Both the position numbers and the translations under genes were made by a program. From positions 1 to 64,000 of the forward strand of contig NW_020290058.1 of NCBI RefSeq assembly GCF_003144195.1: a stretch of DNA of 64,000 nucleotides, in the 5' to 3' direction. This stretch comes from Ceraceosorus guamensis. Its lineage: Eukaryota; Basidiomycota; Exobasidiomycetes; Ceraceosorales; Ceraceosoraceae. Each line of letters begins with the position of its first letter. Positions within the stretch are counted from its first letter, which is position 1. A model generated the notes under the pieces. The model made no database searches. It saw only the letters and a program-made list of their open reading frames with translations, and was not told where the DNA came from. Positions 1 through 11,690 of the stretch are shown here, in pieces.

Positions 1-205
1 CCCGGACTCCGTGTGTATGGGCGTCCCCACATATAATGTCGAATCCGTCCTGTTACCTTTATGGAATCCTGACCTTCTCCTTCCAGGTCAGATTTGGGAA
101 CGCGTACATAAGGTCACCACTGTGCTCGCTCAAGCGGCAGCGTGTGATGTGGACGTTTGCCTGCTCCCTTTGCGACCTTGGCACGCAGGAGGGTCAAACT
201 TGTGA
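1..205 (+). CDS. Possible 3' end of an upstream gene (partial)
   Basis: One frame is open from the left edge to a TGA at 203-205. A plausible intron sits inside it: donor GTATGG near 17, CCTGACC branch-like sequence near 74, and a pyrimidine-rich acceptor ending CCTTCCAG near 88. The last exon would then encode about 38 residues with many alternating Val/Ala/Leu codons. I do not recognise the protein, and a short open frame at an edge can be chance. The assignment rests only on the splice-like signals. Confidence 0.22.
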   Translation, partial: PDSVCMGVPTYNVESVLLPLWNPDLLLPGQIWERVHKVTTVLAQAAACDVDVCLLPLRPWHAGGSNL

Positions 206-536
206 CGCTCGAAGGGGGTCGGATCAGCCGTCGCTGAAGTCGGTTTTGCTTTAGCGGGAGCTCAATTAAATTCGAGACCCGGCGGGCAGCGGGCGCTCAT
301 TTCCGAGGCGATCCAGAGACAATCACGTGAGCCATGCGTGTCACTAGCGGAAGCATCAGCACTGGTAACCATGACCATCTCGGAGCTTTTATATGGCAAT
401 ACCCAGCTCGTCTCTTCCAGACTTGAACTCCATCTCCATACCTCGCTCTCTAGGGCAACGTCTTTCTGCCCTTCTTGTGCTCTCAAGAGCCAAAGCATCT
501 CATTCCAAATCGCACTTTGAAGATCCGCACGTCGCA

Positions 537-1282
537 ATGTCATCAGCTTCGCCTTCCAGCTCACCATCTCCCAGTTCCAGAACGTTGAGGCCTTCACCAC
601 CCGGCACGCCTTTCTCAGCCAGCCAAAGCCAATCAGTCTCTTCTCGAGCCCCAATCGCATCCGCAAATGGCGGCGATGACGCTAGCTTAGTTAGAGGACC
701 AGGGAGTGCTACTGCTCTCGCAGCATCCAGAGCACAAGCAGCTAGCCGTACGAATCAGAAGGGCAAAGGCAGCAAAGGTGCAGGAGCAGGAGGATGGAAC
801 AGATACTACAATCCATTCGATCCTAGAGACTTGCTCTGGAGATTCAATGTGCACGTGCGCGGGACGTATTCGTACGACATGCTCAATTCCTGGGAATGCT
901 GGTCCATCTGTGAGTTGTGCTGGGTGATAATCGATGCGTTCGCGGGGAGGGCAGAAATCGCAGCAGGACGCTCGAGTGTGATGGAGCGGGGCTCTCTTCT
1001 CACCGCATCGCAACGATTTGCTCATCACGCGCTCTACGCTGCATCGCTCCAGCAATCTTCATCATCATCATCTCTATGCTAGGACTCTATTCGCTGATCT
1101 ACGAGTTCCCAAGTCGAGCACAAGCCTTGATCGTCCGAGCAAGCTACTACTTGACTGGCAAAGGCAACTTACAAAACGTCTCTGATCTCAGCGGCGAGCT
1201 TAATGCTGATGCTACAACGGCTTTCGGAGCACCGCCTCTAATTGGACAAGGACTGAAAGTCGGAGGGAAATGGGAGTTGTAG
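537..1282 (+). CDS. Serine palmitoyltransferase small subunit-like protein (ssSPT/Tsc3 type)
   Basis: Two exons, 537-909 and 1053-1282, give 200 aa; the join restores a hydrophobic helix. Residues 1-80 are a Ser/Pro/Ala-rich, probably disordered tail. The conserved core follows: a Trp/Phe/Tyr-rich amphipathic stretch, then the block YDMLNSWE (Trp119-Glu120). This resembles the YMLEPWE signature of the animal and fungal small activating subunits (DUF3317 family). A membrane helix rich in Ile/Leu (about 126-145), then a Pro and a short C-terminal tail, match the family order. Family role: binds the catalytic Lcb1/Lcb2 pair in the ER and stimulates the first step of sphingolipid synthesis (serine plus acyl-CoA). 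An in-frame ATG at 393 would add 48 residues; I prefer 537 because the extension looks like 5'UTR. The assignment is by motif memory, not by a search. Confidence 0.6.
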
Positions 1283-1842
1283 TCCGTGGGGGAAGGGGTT
1301 TCTGAGCATACACGCTCACGATGTGGACGTCCTTTACCGATGTGTGAGGTGCAGATTCCTAGACTAGCATCTCATCACAGCTTCGGGGTATTCAGGTGCC
1401 GTAGGCAGACTCGAGCCGCGGGTCCTCCACCTCTGTAACATTACGCCTTTCCAAATGTCAAGGCTTGCGTGCAGGCTCACCGCTATGCAGCCCAGAAAAT
1501 TGCAGCATCAAGGCACAATTCATCACCCTTTCATGCATTCGCCACCTCACTCGACTGACGGCGTCAGGTCCGCAAGGTCGTTGCGAGCGCAATGCATTTG
1601 CAGGCTACGATCGGGGCGGATAGGGCTTGTGCGCTTCCAGAAGGTCACAGAGTCGCGAAAGTGTGCGTGAAGGTATGCATTTCACAGCAATGACATGCAC
1701 CAAAGCCTCCAACGAAAAATGGATACGCTGCGTTCATCGAAATGCAGCGGAGTGTCATACGTCTCTATCAAATGCGAGTGAGCGAAGTCAAGGCAGCTTG
1801 GTGGCCTGATCGAGCGCGAAGAACGCAAGGCCAGGATGGAGG
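1283..1842. other. Convergent 3' intergenic stretch
   Basis: About 560 nt between two genes that face each other (ssSPT-like on +, BUD6 on -). Short open frames exist but none has splice signals or coding-like codon use. It probably holds both 3'UTRs and polyadenylation regions. Confidence 0.5.
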
Positions 1843-4800
1843 TCACTGATGGGTAGTTGCCGAGGTAGCCAAGCTACCGACCGAGTCTTGTCGCGTCAAA
1901 TTGTCGTTCGATTCGGCCACGCCCTTGCCTTTGCCAAGCACGAGTCTGGAAGGAGGTTTAGCGTCCGAAGTGGTCGATCCGGCTGAAGTAGGAGCACCTC
2001 CAACGTTATCGGCTCCACCACTAAACATTGCCAATAGTGTTTGCTTGTCCCTCTTGGATCGCACCCTCTCGGCTTCCGCGTGACCTCCCGTCTTTCGCAA
2101 AGCTTTGCCGTCCACAAAGCCAGCCAGCTCTTCTTGAAAGTCGTCCGTGCGGGAAGCAAGCTCTTTGGCTCGTAATCGCTCGGCATTGGCGAGCGCTTTC
2201 AAGCGCTTTTCGTGATCTACAGACTGGCCTCTGACCTCCAGCATGACCGTGTTCAGCCCTTCGTGGCCCTCTTCGGGTGGTGGCGGCAAATATCCGCCCT
2301 TACCAGCACCAGCAGGTCGGCCAACGCCCCTCAGCTTGATCACCTGCTGTATGTTCTCGTAGACCTCCTTCATCGCCAAAAAGTCTTCCCTCAAATCCGC
2401 AATCATGCCCGTCTGGAAGTTTAAGAATTCTTGCTCCTCCATCACGTTCCTTAGCTCGGCGCTGTGCGTCTGCCTCCACGACGGCTCCACGGTGGTGACA
2501 TACTTCTCCAAGTCTTCCAAACCAAAATGTGCACGCGCCATATCATCTCCTAGCTTTTTCATCGTGGCAGGCTTGGGCTTGACGCCTCGGTTAATCACGT
2601 CCATTTTGAGATCGTCCACCGTATCCTGCAGGTCTTCGACGAGCGTAAGGACTTCCTGAGAATTATTTTCCAGCTTGATCTTGCCAGCGACGATGAAGTT
2701 GCGCTCAGCAGGAGCTTCTTTGGTCGCAATGGCGCGAACGTGAGAAGCTTGTTCGCGCAAATTTTTGAGGAGTGCAGTCACGTCTGATCCAAAGTCTCCT
2801 TGAATCTGTCTCATCACTGCCAGCTCTCTCCTCAAACTCTGAACCTCTTCGTACTGCGTCTTGAGCTCCGTCGCCACCTTTGCGCCGCTAGGCGTAGCCG
2901 ATCCTACAGAGGCAGAGCTCAGTGTTGGCGAGACAGGCACATTCGCTTCGTCTTTCGCAGTACCATTAGCTCGAGCCAAAGTGTTCGCACGTTTGAGTTG
3001 GGCTACCCGCGCACCAGCCGAGGTGAACTGCGAGTCGGTGATGCGCGCAGGACTTTGCGAGGCAGCGTTTGCAGCGGCCGCCACCGCGGCCAAAGCGTCG
3101 GGCCCATAGCTGATGCTGGTGCGGCGAAGTGCGTCCACGCGATCGCGCTCAAATACGGCTGCCTTCAAGTCTCGAAGCTCTCGTGTAATGACGCTCAACG
3201 AGTTGTCCAAATGTTGCTTGACCTGGTCTAGAGGCTCGATATTCAGCGTCAACAAACTGCCATCTTGCAGGTCCGCAAAGTCTTCCAATTCGTAGCTGAC
3301 TCCGCTCGCCAAATCTTTGACGTAGATTACCGGAAAGTCTTCGCTACCCGGCGAGTAGCTAAATCGGTCCATGAACAGCATCCGCAGCTTTACAACGTTA
3401 AGACCTCTGTCTGTCGCGCTGGGATCAAGGTCCACGATGGCTCGCCGGGTTTGCCGACCAAGCTGTAGAAATAGAGACAGAGTCGAGGCAGATGCTTCGA
3501 CGGCTGAGGATCTTTGTGTGCCAGAGAATGAGGTGCCATTCTCCGCACGACGCTGAGCAGCGTCAAGACGACGCCTCTCCTCAGCAGTTGGTAAAGGAGG
3601 AACAGGTGGCACAGCGTCGGCGTCATCTCGAACGCGTGGGCTCACAGGCCCTTGCGCGTCCACAAACGGCAAGCTCTCGGTGGAACTAGCAGCTACATCT
3701 CCGGCTGTGGCTGCTAGCAATCGGTTTGCTCCTCTCGGACTGGTCGTCCTTGTCTCCATCGAACTCTTCTGGGACCTGAGCTCTTCAAGCGCTTCGGGAG
3801 AGTGGGGAGGTTCCGGCATCGCACGACCGGCTGAAAGGTAGTCGCTTGCCTCTCCAGGTACTGCGCTGCCGGCTCTCGATCCATTCGGCCGTCTAATCGC
3901 GGAGCTGGCATTTCTCTGACTCGACACCCGCCGATCCGCCAGGGGACTGTTGGCCGGACTGCTTCCAGCACCGAGCGCGCTCATGCCAAGGCTACCCAGA
4001 CCAAAAGACTGGGGCGTACCGAGCCCCATCTTATTGAAGGTATATGCACTAAAGCGCTTAGAAGCGCGCCGCTCCAGTGCGTCTCTGGATTTCAAAGCCC
4101 GCAAGCTGGGGTCAGCCTCCGCTTCCAAGGCTGCTGCAACAGCGGCGTGCGCTCGCCGAGCCGAGCTGGGAGGGCCGCGCGATGAAGATGCAGATGGTGG
4201 TACCGAGAGCTGTGCGGACATGTTCCCCGTCACAGACGATGATGGTGTCATTCCCTCCTGGGCGGCGCTTTCCTGATGCTGCACAAGCGCAGCATCGGTG
4301 GATGATTTAGGAGTCGGTGTGTCCACGAGCGAATGCCGCACGGCACTCTCCGGAGCCCTCTCCTCCTCTGGGGCACTTTGCGCCCGGATGGAAGTCTCGT
4401 CTAAGTCGCGCGCAGCTCCTTCGACCCCGTCCTCGTCGCCAATCGCTTGCGCCGCCAGTCGCGCTCTTTCGACGGGGTCGAGAGCTTCTGGTCGTCTGGC
4501 TCCACTGCGTCTTCTCGTCGTATCACTACTGCCGCTCTCTGCGTCCTGTGCAGCTGGCGTCGACCGGCTTTCTCGACGATCCACAGGCGGAGCAGCAGCA
4601 GGCCGACGCCCAACAGCACTGCGACGAGCAGGCTGGCCATCCGAAGTACTACGAGCTGGCGCCTCTGGCCTCGTATTACTTTCGGCCAAAGAATCCTCCG
4701 CACTCGCTTCCGCCTCAAGCCCGACTGCGCCTTCGCTGAAGCCTACGCGCTCGGATCGAGAGCCTCTTGTACGCTCCCTCTCCCTTCGTGCAGCTTTACG

Positions 4801-5912
4801 CAGCTCTGCTGTCTTTTTGTAATCGGCCTGCTTCAGCTTCAGACCTTGCAGCAGCCTGATGATGATCTCTCGCACCCGAGGAAGATGTTGGTCGAGTGCT
4901 TGCTGCGATCCTGGCGCAGAGAGACACTCCTCCAGACAGTAGCGCAGGTCGTCGGGCACCGACACAAGATCACTGGAGATGGCATCGTCATCGTGAAGGC
5001 TACTTGTGAGAATAACACCACGCAGCCAGCCTTCACACGCGTGTAGGTGCTCACCTCATGTCGATGCCATACCGAGTGTAGATCGCGCTAGCATTATTGA
5101 AATCGTTGCCGAGCCTAACGTAAACATCGCTGACGTACGTCTCAGTTCTCTCGCCTGTGCTCCACAAAGTCAGAGCTTCCAACAACTTCTTGGTTGCCAC
5201 AAGCAGACGCGTCGTAGATGATTCCATGTGATTTGGATCCTGCCAAATGTCGACATAGTGTTAAAAAGTTATAGTGTCAGAAGGTAGCTCGTGTATGAAA
5301 CCGCTCTGCTGCAGTGATGCACCGACTCACTCTACTGCCACTGCGATTTACACCAGGTCCTTCTTCTCCTGGCTGATTGGAAACTCGCGAGCTCGAAGCT
5401 ACTGAGCCCTGACTCGGGGCCCTTGGACCATGAGGATGAGAGGAAGGTGCATGGGAGGACGCCGGTCCAGCACTGATCTGAGCTCTCATCGCCCTTTCTT
5501 TTTCTTTCTCTCTCGCTCTCAATTCTTCTGGCAGCATGGGGGCACCCGTGCTATCAAAATGTTGTCCCGACTGATAGCTTGCTTGAGAGCCGGCGCTTGG
5601 AGGTGGAGATGTGCTTCTGAAGCCTCCACGTGAGTCGCGATTACTTGATGCTGCGGCCGCAGCATCCCTGGCCGAAGCAACCACCGCAGCAGCACGTCGC
5701 GCGCTCCCACTCCCTGACTGACCTGATGCGGAGGGTGTAGACGTTCCAGAACTTGTACGGGGCATTTGGTTGGTCAGACTGAAGTGAGATGTGATGGAGC
5801 TTGAGGATGAAGAGGCCGGAAAGGGAGGTGAGGTGGCTGATGGAGACGTGGGGTTATTGCTGTCGCCTTGTCTCTTGTCTCTACGCAGGACCGAGGAGAT
5901 GCCTGGTATCAT
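1843..5912 (-). CDS. BUD6: Bud6/AIP3-type polarity and formin-cofactor protein
   Basis: Exons on the minus strand: 5912-5331, 5239-5055 and 4972-1843, about 1298 aa. All joins keep frame, and the second intron rebuilds the segment around GIDMSDLVSVPDDLR. Residues 1-194 are Ser/Ala-rich. The short second exon encodes a conserved N-terminal AIP3 block (LLVATKKLLEALTLW, then VSDVYVRLGNDFN). A long low-complexity middle follows. The C-terminal AIP3/Bud6 domain comes next: LFLQLGRQTRRA, the VKLRMLFMDRFSYSPG segment, then extended coiled coil with SLSVITRELRDLK. Family role: binds actin and formins at the bud or hyphal tip and promotes actin-cable nucleation. It is divergent from TFC1 across 954 nt. 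An open-frame-only model would start at an internal GTG near 4965 and lose the N-terminal domain. Confidence 0.88.
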
Positions 5913-6866
5913 CGTCGTGGCGGGGACGCTGCTCTTGATCGCCGCTGGACATATACCGGCTCGCTATGCAGCGATAGCTATACCAGATTGTGCCTGTAAG
6001 CGGTAACAACCAGATCAGGTACCTGCTGTCAAAATTCCGAGGCGATCCGATGGGTTCTGTAAGCTCTTTGTGGATCTCTTGTGACCCTGCGCCAGCTTCA
6101 AATCCCAGTGACGACGGTTCGACTGAGGTATTTGCAGCGAGTAGAAGGCGGGCTTGGTGTTGCTAAGCTGCACTGGCCTACGTGCCCCTGCATTTGACCC
6201 TTGACGGGCTCTGGTGGCTGCCGCCTTAAACCGTGTCGCAGCTGATAGTACACGTCTGTCACAGAGGCCGCGAGGGGTATGAAGTCACGAGTGGCACCGG
6301 ATGCCCGCAATCGTGATTCTCAGCTGAGCCTTAGCGAGATGCGTTGGTGTGGACGTTCGCGAGATCCGTGCGATGCTGAAGAGATCAGCAAGGTGTGAAC
6401 CGACCGTATGGCTAGTTTGCAGCAGCATTCGATCAGGATACTATTACTCTACTTACACTTTGACTACTCACGATTCACATTGTGCTGATTGTTGTTATTG
6501 TGATTTCCAGCTGGCAGCGTGCAGCGTCGCGCCTGCAAGCAATACGAGCCCGCCAAATTGTGGCGCAGAGCGGCTGGGCGCGCACCGACGTGCGCAGTCA
6601 TGCAGAGTCAAGAGTCTTGAGTCAAGTGTGGCGTGCGTCACGCTCTGTGCGTCTGTGGTGGCCCTTATTGAACACAGCAACCCAGCGAAGCACGTGACGT
6701 CTTTCGTGAATCTCAAAAAGCGCGGTGTGACAAGAAAGCCCAGAGTGGTGTGCCTGCATACATGCGTTCCGTCCACGATCGGAGCCTCGATATGGAAGCA
6801 GATCATACTAGCGAACCACGCCAGGCGGCCTAATATTGTCCACCATACAGCTGAGATCCGAGCGCC
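5913..6866. promoter_or_regulatory. Divergent promoter region between BUD6 and TFC1
   Basis: A 954-nt gap between two divergent starts, so both promoters and 5'UTRs should lie here. It contains ACTCACGATTCAC near 6463 and the imperfect palindrome AGAGTCAAGAGTCTTGAGTC near 6605. Both belong to motif families repeated in other non-coding parts of the window. The GTGACGT and CACGTGACG boxes near 6690 look like possible bZIP/bHLH sites. No TATA box was convincingly placed. Confidence 0.4.
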
Positions 6867-9800
6867 ATGTCAGAGCTGCAAAATGGGCCCGCAGATTCTT
6901 ACGACGAGACTCGTCAGGAGCGGGTGGACGGAAAGGTTCCTGAGGCGGAACGGATGGCTCCAGTCGACCGATTGCCTAGGCAGCCCGTCTTCTTGAGCGT
7001 GGAGTACCCTGGCCTGCTCAAGCCCGTCTTGGATCGCACCGCGGTCATCAAGAAACTTCAAGAGTTGGAGCAGATGGAAGTAGTGTGTTCAGAAGAAGAT
7101 CAAAGCGAGAATGGGACACCGCATCCAAGCTTGGGTTGGAGGGCGCGTGCCATTCGCGAAGCCAGATTGGAAGCGGCAAATGGCACGCTGAACAGAGCTT
7201 TGCGCACTTTATGTCCGATCCCTGAGCCTTATGCTACAGCACAGCTGGCTTTGAATCACATGAGTGGCTGCGTGTCGCACGATTCCTCCGTGCTGGAATG
7301 CAGACTACCCACCAGCACCTCGACACATCGACCGGATCCGCGAGAATTATCGGGGCGGTCAGCAGATGAAAAAGTCGGAATTGATGTGTACAGGCACCCC
7401 TTCACCGGAGAATTTAGAGACACGAACAACATTGCCATCAAAGTCACTACGCGCAGATGGATCAAGAAGAGACGGACAGAGAACGGTGAAGCCCTGCGTG
7501 CACGCAGCAGTGCACAACCTTCGGCTTCGGACGTTGTGCAAGCTGAAGAGAGACTCGAATACAAGGTGGACATCCTAGGAGTCATCAAGAAGACTGTACG
7601 CTACAGAACGCTTGCGGACTTTGCTTACATGCCTCGCGTCGAGGCGCCTGACGACTTTGCTCGAAACGCGCTTACTGAATACAACGAGACGCCGCAAGCA
7701 ACTTCGACGATAACGACCGCACGCCAGCAGACTGCTCTAGAAGAGCAAGCATCGATGCTCCGGCAATTCAGACCACAAGAGGAAGAGTCAGATGTCTCAA
7801 TGCGTCAGACCTCTTCTTTGTCTCTACTTGACTCATTACTTCGACTAGACATTGACGCTATCCGGCAATACCGGATCGCGCCAGAGATGGAAGACTACGA
7901 TGTTCCCGTGGAGGGCGGGGATGATGCCATGCAAATGGGAGATGGACCTCCGCGCGTGCGGAGCAATCTCAGAATGCCACCACCTCCAATGTTCAGCAGG
8001 CTGGTGGCACCTCCGTCGTACAAGTAAGCAGATCAAGGTGCGCGCGCCGATCGTCTGCGCACGAATTCTAATTCTCCGTCCCAACTCTATTTCAGATTTC
8101 GTCAGAACCCCGGCTCAAAGCTCAAAAAGGACGAGAATGGCGAATCGTCGCGTTTCCTACAAAAGTCCAGATGGAGAGGATTTGCTCCGCAGCAATTCAG
8201 TCTGCGCGGACCCTCTTCCAGTAAGGTGCGCACCGCTTGATGGTGTTGAGACCCGTGTGATCATCGTCTGACACTCCTCACCTCATTCGAAACCACAGGT
8301 CCCTTTGCGTTGTCAAACACATGTGGCAGCGGAGCGAAAGCGATGCAGTCCACAACTCATCGCTCGACTCGAAGAGGTGCGTGCGAAGTATAGCAAGGTC
8401 TGACATCTCGTGGCATTCCTGTGGACACCTTCGGCTCAACGAAATGCCGCGGCTCACGCTCGTTGGTGCTGGCTCTACAGCTCTTTCAAGAGCGCCCTCT
8501 GTGGCCCCGCGCTGCCCTGTTGAACCAACTGACTGCCAAAGAAAGGACTGCTTTGGAATTGTGAGCATACAATTAGTGTCGTCATTCTCATCTTGCGCCC
8601 GGGGTGCGTCGCGCTGTGACTGACCGCCCTGCCCTGGCACAACGCAGACAAAAAGCTTACATTCCATTGGTGTGCTACGTGATCGTTGATGGGCCTTGGC
8701 GAGATGCCTTGTCCCGTTTTGGCTACGACCCACGTACAGACCCAGAGAGTCGCTTGTGAGTTACGGGCGCCGGCCACGAAGCCTTTTTCGCAATGAAAGA
8801 GACTGGAGATCACCTGACGACCCCGTCCTCAATACTCCAGCCATCAGCGCTTCAGCTTCCAATCTCACATTAAGGCAAGATTTATGGCTTCGAAGCCTCG
8901 ACGTAATTTGGGTTCGAAGGGAGACCTCCATGTGACTTCAGGCAAGGGCAAAACGAGAGGACCAACGGAACCAGAAGAGGACGCCGAAGATGAGGAGGAT
9001 GGAGAAGAAGAAGAAGAAGAAGAGGGTCAAACAATGGATCGACCTGGCAGATCACCTCCAGTGCGCCAGGCTCACAATGACCAAGACGATGCTGTTCAAG
9101 GTGACAGTGTTGACAATCAGACCTTGAATGAAGATGGAGACCTTGCGGACGACGTAGCGCCACAGGTGGGACAGTCGAGTAGCGAGGCTCCTTACGACAA
9201 GTGAGCCGTTTGCTGTGCGGACCAAAGTGAATCTGACGTTCTCGACGATCTGACCACCCCACCCCCTCTGATCCGACGGCACCCCTTAGCCAAAGCCATA
9301 TCTTCGATGGTCAGACTCCCACCAGAGCACCACCGTATATCAGTCTGTTCGATGTCGAAGACCCGGAGGTCTTGCCTTTGATCCGTAGCGAAGGTCCTCA
9401 GAACCTGCTGAAGAAATTTTCGGTGAGTCACGCACCGACCAAGAAGTATGCCGTTGCACTTGACAAGATATCTCTTGTGCTCGTTTGAATTCCGTAGATG
9501 ACGACAGGCTGGTATACGTTGACGACATTTACAAAGATTAAGGATTTGCTCGGTCATCGCTTCCATGTCCTGCAAGAGACGGGAAAACCGGCGAACTTGG
9601 AGAGTTGTGCAGAGGTATTGCACGCTGTGGATACAAGATTGAGAAATGCTGCAGAGCTGCAGGCGAGGCGGGACGCGGCCGCCAGGGGCAGTAGAGGTGA
9701 AGCGCTCGACGCGGAAGAAGCCGAGCTTCTGCGCGAGCTGGAAGAGCCCGGAGCAGCGCGCAAAAAGTCGAAAGGGAAAGGCAAAGCGAGAGCCAGGAGC

Positions 9801-10079
9801 TCTGCTCGACGAGCCTCGACGGTCACAGGCTCTGACGAGGAATTGCCTTTCGAGGACGACGAGCGCAGCGTCTCGAGAAGAGAGGGCAAAGCCACGGAGA
9901 TGAGCGAGCACGAAAGCGGCAGCCGCAGAGGCAGAGGGAACGGCAGAGAAAAAGGTGTGGGGAAGGAAAAGGGACAAGGAAGGGGAAAAGCTGGAGCGGT
10001 CAGAGCCAACTCACGCACTAGTCTGAGGCGGGGATCGCGCGAGACGTCCAGAGGAAGATCCGGATCTCCTAGCGCTTAG
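6867..10079 (+). CDS. TFC1: TFIIIC tau95/Sfc1-type subunit (Pol III initiation factor)
   Basis: Eight exons: 6867-8023, 8096-8225, 8299-8397, 8481-8560, 8648-8755, 8856-9200, 9290-9422, 9498-10079, giving 877 aa in one frame. The N-terminal part has the tau95 opening SVEYPGLLKP (about 43-52) and a beta-rich region with IAIKVTTRRW. The central DNA-binding part reads VPLRCQTHV, LWPRAALLNQL, then DGPWRDALSRFGYDPRTDPE, the family's most recognisable block. An acidic linker (DAEDEEDGEEEEEEE) follows, then HIFDG, SLFDVEDPEVLPLI and a GWYTL segment typical of the C-terminus. The tail is Arg/Glu/Ser-rich and charged. Family role: binds the A-box side of tRNA-type promoters in TFIIIC. Donor choice at 8225 (not 8220) is fixed by frame. 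The window also holds the RPC2 gene of the same pathway. Confidence 0.9.
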
Positions 10080-10246
10080 ACGCACGCTAGGCAAGAGTGC
10101 GTCTGCCTCTTTGCACATCTCTGTGCGCTCGAAGGCTCGATCAAGCACTTCAAGCTCAGCAATCAGCCTCTTGTCTAGGGCTGGATAACAGTAGTCTCAC
10201 GGCTGCAGTACGGGTCCGTCGAAGGCGTGTGTCGGTCAAAGTGCTT

Positions 10247-10470
10247 CTAAGTGTCGGTGCGCTCGTTGACGGTGGCGTCCGCGTCCTCAATGGCGGCTTT
10301 GCCAGCGCTGAACTTGCCGGGCTCAAACAATCCGTGGCAAATGCCTTCGAAAAGCCTGGGCCTCTCGACGCAGATCAATTCCCACTGCGTGTGGGGTCAG
10401 TAAGGGTGTGGGCTTTGCGGAGGCTCGAGCGCGATCTCAGATTCACCACAGCGCCCAAGCATGACTTCAT
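10247..10470 (-). CDS. Possible 53-aa protein, unrecognised
   Basis: Two candidate exons on the minus strand: 10470-10447 and 10384-10247. The 62-nt intron has a TTACTGAC branch sequence and a CACACGCAG acceptor. Exon 2 reads open to TAG and has marked coding-like codon choice (GAG, AAG, GCC, ACC, GTC). The product starts MKSCLGAVWELICVER and contains FEPGKFSAGKAAIEDAD. I do not recognise it. The start may be wrong, since upstream sequence to about 10900 on this strand also contains coding-like stretches that I could not join. It is convergent with TFC1. Confidence 0.33.
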
Positions 10471-11690
10471 TTGAGCTAGCATTTTGTTCCGGCTTGGACC
10501 GTATGTCTGAGCTGACCCCGGCATTATCTTGCATTCGTCGAGGTCAAGTCCCTTGACTGCACAATGTGGAGCAGCTAGACTCATGAATTTTGAAGGCACA
10601 ACCTCGGCCACGCATTGAAGTTGAGCGTCTTGTGCGGCATCACCTGTCTCGGTACAGCCAACAAGCAAAATCACGAATCGATCACAAATCTGATCGAGTC
10701 GTGAGTTGCACGACGCGCCGCTTAGCAGACATGCATGCATCAATCACGAACGGACCATCGGGCCCTGCACAAAGGGCATAGCGCAGAATTGCATTCCTGA
10801 GTTGACAGCAAGCTTGGCTTTCGTGAAGCATGCTCTTGAAGACACTTCGGAGCTCAAAGAGGCGACGCTGACGACTTTCATCCTCGTCCTATTTGCCCAT
10901 TCTCGTTGCTTCCCTCCTGTTGTGCTGGTCATTCACAACGGAACGTCGCATCTAGAATCCAAGGTTAGCAGACGCGTAAGAAGCGCAAAGCGCATGTCAC
11001 GTGAGTTTTCAACAGCAACCTTGAATCAGCAGTCAAGAGTCTTGAGTAGAGTAGTAGTAGGGGCGAGAGCGTCCAAAAGCCCGATCAGGGAGGGTTCCAA
11101 GATCCTTACAGCAGAAGATCCTTACAGCAGAAGCGGCAGGAAAGGCGGACGCGTGATAGCAGCTGCAACCGTAGCGTCCTCGCATCGCATCAGTTTCGCA
11201 TCTCCCTCTCCATCTTTTCGGAACTCGGCATTCAGCATCGTAGCAGCACACTACATGCGCTAAGGGAAAGTGATACCCAATTTCTCTCTGACATTCCGAT
11301 CAGAGTCTCGACACGATTAGCCAGAGCAATTGTTCCCACGCCTGCAAGACGCCGCTCAGGAGCCCTGCCGTGCTGCCACTGGGCCATAGTGAAGCCTGCT
11401 AAACGCGGCTGACACCCCATCCGTACCGGGAGTCAGATTCAATTGCGCGCGGATCGACTCTGGTCTTCCAACATAAGAGCAACACACCACCAGGCGGGCT
11501 CGCTTGGACGGAAGGAGCTAGTGGTCCGCAACTCGTCGTCAAGAAGGTCCACGCTCTCTTCGACGTCTGACGACACTTGGGCGGAAGCTTAGCGCGGTCG
11601 TGAATCTCGATTCGAGCATTGCTTCAGTCCTCTACGGGTGTTCAGCTACTGAACCAGATCTCGATTGCGGTGCGAGAGGCAGAGAGAGCC
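10471..11690. other. Intergenic region upstream of DGAT2
   Basis: About 1.2 kb. It holds AATCACGAA-type and AGTCAAGAGTCTTGAGT motifs (near 10670 and 11030), a 16-bp tandem duplication at 11101 and a CACGTGAG box near 10996. Minus-strand frames between 10600 and 10900 have some coding-like composition but no complete gene model. The DGAT2 promoter and 5'UTR are expected at the right end. Confidence 0.4.
11101..11132. repeat. 16-bp perfect tandem duplication
   Basis: The unit GATCCTTACAGCAGAA occurs twice in a row with no mismatch. It lies in non-coding DNA, so it looks like a recent slippage or duplication event. Confidence 0.85.

Noticed and set aside
8221-8226. Alternative donor GTAAGG at 8221 in TFC1
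   Set aside because: Using it breaks the VPLRCQTHV frame; the GTGCGC donor after 8225 keeps it.
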